From Eleusine coracana subsp. coracana (Eukaryota > Streptophyta > Magnoliopsida > Poales > Poaceae), in assembly GCA_032690845.1 (NCBI GenBank), contig CM064430.1, forward strand, positions 53,975,882 to 54,039,881: 64,000 bases of DNA, read 5' to 3'. Position 1 is the stretch's first letter, and every line of letters begins with the position of its first letter. Of the stretch, positions 57,703-64,000 are shown piece after piece. A program made the position numbers and the translations under genes. Below the pieces are notes generated by a model. The model was not told the DNA's origin. It saw only the letters and a program-made list of their open reading frames with translations, and searched no databases.

Positions 57703-59436
57703 ATGTCACAAGGTAAAATGTGTCAAATTCCCTATGGTTGTTCTAGTGCCTCATTCTCTATCATTTCTCAACCTTCATACGAGGCACCTTATTTCGATGG
57801 CACCAATTATGCAAATTAGAAACCTAAGATGATCTCATATTTTCGGGAGATGAGTCTCAAAATTTGGTGGGTTGTGGATGTAGGTTTTTCTCATAACATT
57901 GATAGGAAATCTACCACACAAGCACAAGAAAAATGTCTACATCTCCAAGCCCAAGCTACCAATGCCTTATTCGGTGCATTGAGTAGGGATGTCTTCGACA
58001 AGATATACAAGTTGGAGAATGTTCATGCTATGTGGATTAGGATTCAAGAAGTATATGATGATTCCAACAATCAAGAAGAAAAGACTCAAACTTCCAATCT
58101 GGGAAAACCAGTGGCACCGGTTTCCCAAACTGGTTGCACCGGTTTTGGTAGAACAGATACTATTTCTGTTAATGATCAAGTTGAAGATCCTAGTTGCAGA
58201 TTTAGACCAAGTAAAGAGTCTATGTCACCAAGAAGCTCATGCTCAGATGATGAAACATCATTTTGCTTCATGGCTAAGAGACAAAGGAAGTCTCATGTAT
58301 CCTTAGTTGAAAAGGTTGACAACTCAAGGAATGATCATACTAGTGCTACTAACAAATCTTCTTATGTAGCACAGCTAGAGAAAGCAAACAAAATGATCAT
58401 GGGTGAGTTTCAAAAACTTGCTAGCATGCATAAGAAATTGCAAGAGAGACATGGTGATCTTCTATGCTCACGTGAGAAGCTCATTGACTCATATACCATG
58501 CTAGAAACAACTCATGAGGTTTCACTTACTGTGGTAAAATCCTCTTAACCTCACACATGCATATGCACAACACAATCAATTGTTTTATCTTGTGCTAACA
58601 CTTGTTGCTCTCAAGCAAAGTCATCAAATGATGAGCAAGTAATTGTAGAAACTTGTGATGAACTCATTGTAAGTGAAAATGACTACCTCAAAAGAGAAGT
58701 TCAGAGGCTAAACATGGACTTAAGTCAGTTAAAAGGCAAAGGCCATGTGCAACCATCTCAAGATAACCATGATAGCATGGTGAATAAGCTTGAGAGGGGA
58801 TCAACCGCCACATGTGTCAAAAGCTTTCCCACTGGCTTGAACAAAGTTTATGACAAGAGCAACAAGTAAAAGATCAAGAAGAAAGTGCATATAAAGTGCT
58901 TCGAGTGTTCATCAATGGGACATTTCTCCTTGGAATGCCCATCAAGGAAAAATAGTCAAACTACACTCTCTAGAAGACAAAGAAGGCTATCTCACAGAAG
59001 ATGCTTTGGATGCAAAGAAAAAGGACACAAGATAGCCTCATGTCCAAGACAAACAAGATTGGAGCAAGTCTGTCAAAACCGGAGGGACCAGTTTGCCAAA
59101 CCGGTGGCACCGGTTTTTGCAGAAAAGCTCCATCCCATTAAGCAATTGGACAAAGGCTTTGTGTCAATATACACAAGACACATGGACAAGAATGAAAACA
59201 TCAAGAAGAGAATTGTGGACAAGTCCAAGAGAATCAAGCACCAAACTTGCTACACATGTCAGGACAAAGGACATCTTAGTGATGCATTGATGACTTGGCA
59301 TGCACAAAATGATGGAACAACACGCAAACTTGCCAAGCATGGAAACATTAAATTACTATCTACATCAATGATATTAAGGAAAATAATAAGTACCACTAAA
59401 CAATCTTTGTCTTGTTCCTTATTTCTGCAGCAATGA
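57703..59436 (+). pseudogene. Copia gag with zinc knuckles, three nonsense codons
   Basis: A single frame of ~578 codons from ATG 57703 (MSQGKMCQIPYGCSSASF) to TGA 59434. In-frame stops: TAG 57817 (in GTNYAN-stop-KPKM), TAA 58546 and TAA 58867. The UBN2-type gag core is YLHLQAQATNALFGAL-like. Two CX2CX4HX4C knuckles, CFECSSMGHFSLEC and CFGCKEKGHKIASC, and a third partial CYTCQDKGH, bind nucleic acid in the capsid. Two of the dyad repeats lie in frame (58103 and 59075), giving KPVAP-type peptides. No protease, integrase or RT follows. Confidence 0.85.
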
Positions 59437-61863
59437 TCCCACAAGTTCATGCTACTACTTGTAGAATGCTCTCAAGTATAAGAGCATGAATGATTTTGTA
59501 AAGAGATGCAATTAATGTCTCCCTTGGAGAAAATTTGTTGTGTGAATATCTCTCAGGATTGATGAATACAAACAAGACGCCAAGATAGCAATACAAATAG
59601 AGAATGAAAGGATTCCTAGTGAAGTATTAAGAAATCAAGAACTCAGGAAAAACCGGTTGGACCGGTTTGTAAAACCGGTGGGACTGGTTTCTCAAACTTG
59701 TCCGTGGGATCGGACAAGTCCATCGGACTCCAGAAAGGATGTCACTCAAGTTCATCGGACTTGTCTGACATTCATCGGACTTATCCGATGCCACGAGGAA
59801 AGTTCGACGTCTCGGACAAAATCTTCGGACTCCAGAACCTCTGCCACTATGCATCATCGGGTATGTACGATGTCCATCAGACTTATCTGATAAAGTGAGG
59901 GAACAAGGAACCAGGAAAAACCGGTGGCACCGGTTTGTTAAACCGGTGGGACCGGTTTATCCAGAAAAGCTTAATATGATGAAGTGATGTAGAGGCAACA
60001 ACAAGACGACATCTAAATTGATAATTGACCTATGATGATTAAGGAAAATACCATGAGAGTCCAACATGAAGATATGAAGCAATGACACACACTTGAATGG
60101 TTGTGACTATTCCTTGACCTACTCTCATTTCATGCTTCTTAATTATCTTCCCACCTTGACCAAGATATAATTTGAAACTCTCCGTGTTCCTAATAGAACA
60201 TGTGCACACATCACAAATTATCCAAAAGATTTGGTGCACATATTTAGGAGGAGATTCATTTTATATCTTGAGTCAAAAAGAGACTAATATTTTCCTTGAG
60301 TATCTTGTGTTTAGTCTCAATATGGAATAAATTATGATGAATGATACCTTATGCTGAGATCAAGCAAAAAAGAGTAACTCTCTATCTCAGTTTAGCTTTT
60401 ATTTCAATATATGTTATCTGTGAAAACCGGTGGCACCGGTTTTCTAAACCGGAGGGACCGGTTTAGACAGAAAACATATATCCCTTTTTTCTTAAGGTGT
60501 TTTTCATTTGGTTTTGTATGGATGATCACTATGTGTGAGATTCCATCTTGTGCTACTAATTCTAATGTCTTCCATTGAAAGTGCATAAAATGTTATTTTT
60601 GTAGAGTTGACATTAATGGTAAAAGACACAATAAGCACTAGTAAATCTTGGTGGTCCTCTTCATAAGTTGGAGAAGGACAATTACTGCCAAAGGTATGTC
60701 TTCCTAAATTTCTCTTAGTCTTTCTTTCTACATATAGAATCCATGTGATAGGAAGTGCCTTGGTATGTATGTGACTCATGTCATAAGCATACTCTTTGTG
60801 AGTTAGGACAAATTTTCAAAAATTTATTTAATGCTTTGTCCTAAGTGGTCTTAATAATATTTGATTCTTGATCTTTGTGATCATGTCGTGCTACTTGTGG
60901 TTATTGTTCATCTTGATTGCTTGTTGCCTAACCACAACTAGTACGACCGTCTCTCTCAAGTCCTAATTTCCATTATCATTCAAATCTTGATCATCATCAC
61001 ATTCTCCATCATAAATATCAAGGATTTGATCTACGAAGGAAAATGCAAAGTACTCAAGGCTTGGAAGCAATATTCATTGAAAATCTCCACTCAATCTGGT
61101 TTTGTTCAGATCCTGACAAAATCGGAGGCACCGGTTTTGGAAACCGGTGGCACCGGTTTTATCGATTTAACCAGCCCGAGCCCAAAACTTACCTCTTCGT
61201 TCCTATTCACCTCCTTCTCCTCAAATCAACCGAGTTGCGGCCCCCTCTCCCCTCTATTGGTGATTTTAAGATCTCTCCGTGAAGAACTTCAATTCTTGGG
61301 TGAATCTTTGTGCCCCAAGATCGGAGGCACCATTTCTACCTCCGGATTTGAGTTTCTCCTCTCCAAAGGTACCTATGGTCTCAAGCTTCGATCTCTTAGT
61401 ACCTTTGGTAGATTCAACTTTTCCTATGGTACATTACCTCCTAGATAGTCCTAGAGCCTACCCTAGCAACCAATCCTGTAGTACTTTGGTCAAATCAATC
61501 GGATTCGTGACCTAGGTTTTCTCTGTGAAAACCGGTGGCACCGGTTTGGCAAACCGGTGACACCAATTTTGGCAGAGAAACCCTAGTTCAAGTTTTTGAT
61601 CGATTCTTTGATTCATCTTGTCCTAGCAATGTTTTCAAGTATTGCTCATGCCTAGTATTTACCTAGAACAATTTTAGATAAAATTATGAGTATAGGTTTT
61701 CTCTGTGAAAACCGGAGGCACCGGTTTGGCAAACCGGTGGCACCGGTTTTTCCAGAGAACACCTATTTTCATATTTTTACCTCTAAATGTTATCCAAACC
61801 TCTGTTTATTCTTCCCTGTTGTATCCTAAGACCTTGTTCACTCTTATCTATCACAGGATCAGC
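59437..61863 (+). other. Spacer of the Sirevirus-like element, no pol seen
   Basis: Where protease-integrase-RT should follow gag there is 2.4 kb of non-coding DNA. It contains dyad units at 59648, 59916, 60423, 61117, 61527 and 61707 and a separate CGGACT-type palindrome group (59702-59890). No copia domain in any frame. Confidence 0.65.
59702..59890. repeat. CGGACT/AGTCCG palindromic repeat cluster
   Basis: Repeated ATCGGACTTGTC, ATCGGACTTATCCGATG, CTTCGGACTCCAGA and GTCCATCGGACTCCAG. They are palindromic or inverted, and bounded on both sides by dyad units (59648-59691 and 59916-59960). Related-looking palindromes are known from LTRs of grass Sireviruses. Confidence 0.7.
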
Positions 61864-63546
61864 ATGTCGTCAGATGAGGAAAGGGAAAGGAATGTGAAGG
61901 CAAGGCATGATGATGACCAAGACACCCAACATGACACCGGGCGTAAAAGAAGGAAGCAGACTATCAAGAGACTGCCCAGAGCTACTGTGACCATTGATGA
62001 CACTCTTGCAGATATAGTGGAGGATGACACCTCCTCTGATGATGACACTGAGGATGAGGTCTATGTCCCCCCTAGTGGTGCCTCTAGGACAGCAGCTGGG
62101 GGCTCTGGCATAGCAGTAGCTAGTGGCTCAGAGGAGGGTGACGAGGAAGAGGAAGAGCAGGAGGAGTTTGATGTGGATGAGATCATCCCTCAGGATTATG
62201 TGCATCTTAGACATCTCTCATTCCGGCCACCTCAAAACCCGGGATGGAGAGAGAAGATAAGCTACAAGGGACACATAGAGGCTGTGAGAGAGATGAGGGC
62301 TAAGGACCCTAGACCATTCCAGAGAGAGTCCACTGACTACAGGTTTCACATATTCTTTCAGCAAGATTTCTATGAGTCAGTGATCTTATCAAAGAAGCAC
62401 ACTCCAGTGGCAAATGCACAATGGATTGACTGGACATACATGGAAAACAAGGATGATCACATATTCAATGAAGTCATTGCTGCATGCAAGGCAAAACATG
62501 TGAAGGACATTCTTGGTTTTCAGCAGCATTGGAACAATGAGATAATTGCTCAGTTTTATGCCACCTTGTATATGGAAGAGCATGGCAATACAAGAAAGAT
62601 GCATTAGATGACAGAAGGCCAGTGGTATGAGGTGAGCTATGCACAGTTTGCTAGGCTCCTTGGTTTTGGGCGGCTTGATGCAAACCGTCCTAGGATTCAC
62701 TTTGCCACCCGCCTTGGTGATAGAGGATTGAGGCACATGTATCCTAGAGGAAAGCAAGGTAATTATGGCACTATCACTAATTTTCTTCCCTTCTATGCAT
62801 ACATCAACAGACTATTTAGGAAGACCCTCACTCCTAGGGAAGGCGATCCCACAAAGCTTCCCTCCTACAATAGAAACATCCTAGCTGCTATGGGACCAAA
62901 TGGGCATGACTTCTCAGTGTTTGACTTTATCTAGGAGGAGATAAAAGTCATTTCTAACAGCCCATTGAAGAGTTGTGGTTATGCACCCTATATTATGCAT
63001 ATGATTGAGAGGGTGACAGGACGCACTGTGGACTATGACAAGGAACATCTTCCTTTGAGGATCAAGAATGACTTAAGGAACCCAGTTGAGGACAGCAGTG
63101 CAGCAGCACCAACACATGGTGCATCCACCTCTGCAACACCTAGAGGGAGTGGGCAGCAAAGGGACAAGCCTCCCTCACCAATAAAGAAGTTATTTGGGAT
63201 GCTCTTTGGGATGTGCAGGTCTCAGTATGATGCTGATGTGAAAGCACATCATGAGAGGCAGGTGAGGAAGAAGGACACAAGGACCATGAAGCTTCTTCAC
63301 CAACAAAGCAACCTACAGCCTCCTCGCTCTCCCATTGCCTCCGATGGTGAACAAAGTCCAGAGATTGAGTCATTTGAGGCTAGGCTAAGTCGCTATGAGC
63401 AGGAGAACCCCTATACTTCTAGGTTTGGAGATGTAGATTTTAGTGGGGGTATGTTTGGGTATGGTGGAGCAGGTCCTTCACAAGTGCCACCATTTAACCC
63501 TCCCAGCAACGATGATGATGAGGAGGAGGATGGTGACGAGGAGTGA
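61864..63546 (+). pseudogene. Acidic plant-transposon-protein ORF (Transposase_32-like), two stops
   Basis: A frame from ATG 61864 (MSSDEERERNVKARHDDD) to TGA 63544, ~560 codons, with in-frame TAG at 62605 and 62932. The N-terminal ~100 residues are acidic with a possible nuclear signal RKRRKQTIKR. The centre has FQRESTDYRFHIFF, DILGFQQHWNNEIIAQFYAT, WYEVSYAQFARLLGFG and TITNFLPFYAYINRLFRKT, resembling the 'putative plant transposon protein' domain. The tail is Ser/Pro- and then Asp/Glu-rich (DDDEEEDGDEE). The role is unknown; it may be an extra ORF carried by a non-autonomous element. The family call is by eye. Confidence 0.6.
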
Positions 63547-64000
63547 TCTATGATGACAAGGAAGACCCCTTTTTGGTGCTAGATGACAAAGGAGGAGAAA
63601 AGTATTAAAGCTCCAAGTCTTCATCAGTTTTGCTTTTAGTTCTGGTCTATCTGGAAAAACCGGAGGCACCGGTTTGGCAAACTGGTGGCACCGGTTTTAC
63701 CAGAACAGACCAATGTATCCATTTTCTTTGTTTTTTCAGCTTGTGGACTTGAGAACAATTTGTAATGAGTGATTTGGTGTGTTGAACCTTGTAATAATTC
63801 TCTAAGACCTTTTATTGTGCTATGATGTCATGCTTGATAAATTGTTATGAAGTGGTGTACTGATTTTCTAGTAAATATGTGAAGTCTAGAAAAACCGGTG
63901 ACACCGGTTTGGCAAACCGGAGGCACCGGTTTTGCCAGACAGCACATATGATTCTTTTGATTTATTTCTTTGTGGTTTTCTTGTCATATGCATCACGTAC
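63547..64000 (+). other. Element continues past the window
   Basis: No coding. Two dyad units (63655-63698 and 63891-63934). The 3' end and second LTR are not reached. Confidence 0.6.

Larger units (their letters stand above)
56353..63934. repeat. Dispersed 44-bp double-palindrome family, 15 copies
   Basis: Starts near 56353, 56424, 57165, 57339, 57513, 58103, 59075, 59648, 59916, 60423, 61117, 61527, 61707, 63655 and 63891. Each is two imperfect palindromes, AAACCGGTGG(C/G)ACCGGTTT, separated by a short (G/A/C)CC- or GGC-type link. Copies lie in the LTR, in gag and in the spacers. Spacing is irregular (about 70 bp to 1.9 kb), so it is not a tandem array. Confidence 0.93.

Noticed and set aside
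56353..63934. Regular-looking repeats that could suggest a CRISPR array
   Set aside because: Spacing is irregular (70 bp to 1.9 kb), units are palindromic pairs, and the DNA is a plant LTR retrotransposon.

Overview
This is plant nuclear DNA, almost certainly from a grass (Poaceae). The evidence is a GC-rich first exon in the one large host gene, spliced genes with GT-AG introns, and a dense grass-type transposon load (Ty1/copia, Ty3/gypsy, a TRIM, L1-type LINEs, Helitrons, PIF/Harbinger, Stowaway and CACTA pieces). No bacterial, organellar, CRISPR, rRNA or tRNA feature was seen. The species cannot be fixed from sequence alone; rice or a relative is plausible.

Layout. 0.85-1.9 kb: tandem non-autonomous Helitron copies (minus strand). 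2.3-6.95 kb: a decayed multi-exon Ulp1-protease-like gene, split by a TRIM (5236-5877, TSD AAATA) and capped at its stop codon by a 5'-truncated LINE (14-bp TSD). 8.4-12.2 kb: a TIR element, a fragment of a DUF936-type gene, a fragment of a defensin-like gene, a PIF/Harbinger element with TTA TSD, and a LINE relic. 14.9-17.0 kb: the one sizeable expressed-looking host gene, a DUF936-family C-terminal region in four exons that lacks the family's N-terminal domain. 17.1-18.1 kb: an F-box-associated-domain gene fragment. 18.2-25.05 kb: a decayed Ty1/copia element on the minus strand with both LTRs. About 25.4-38.4 kb: a large Helitron with an RPA70-like gene and a Rep/PIF1-helicase (RepHel) gene, ending in a textbook hairpin plus CTAG. 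38.56-38.94 kb: an intact two-exon defensin-like secreted peptide gene (minus strand). 39.6-43.4 kb: LINE relic, PIF-like and Stowaway elements, and a second F-box fragment split by a PIF-like element. 44.1-55.4 kb: a Tat-lineage-like Ty3/gypsy element with gag, protease, RT, RNase H, integrase and a long antisense ORF. 55.4 kb to the end: a Sirevirus-like Ty1/copia element nested inside it, with a 2.2-kb LTR, gag, no recognisable pol in the window, and an acidic ORF of plant-transposon-protein type.

Two larger patterns stand out. First, the host genes DUF936 (+), F-box (+) and defensin-like (-) each have a second, broken copy in the window, in order and orientation that suggest an old local tandem duplication later expanded by transposons. 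One copy supplies an empty site for the 10.3-kb PIF element. Second, the last element carries at least 15 copies of a ~44-bp double palindrome built on ACCGGT(N)3ACCGGT-like halves, scattered through LTR, coding and spacer DNA. Nearly all large transposon ORFs carry in-frame stops, many explicable as C-to-T or G-to-A changes, so most elements here are inactive.
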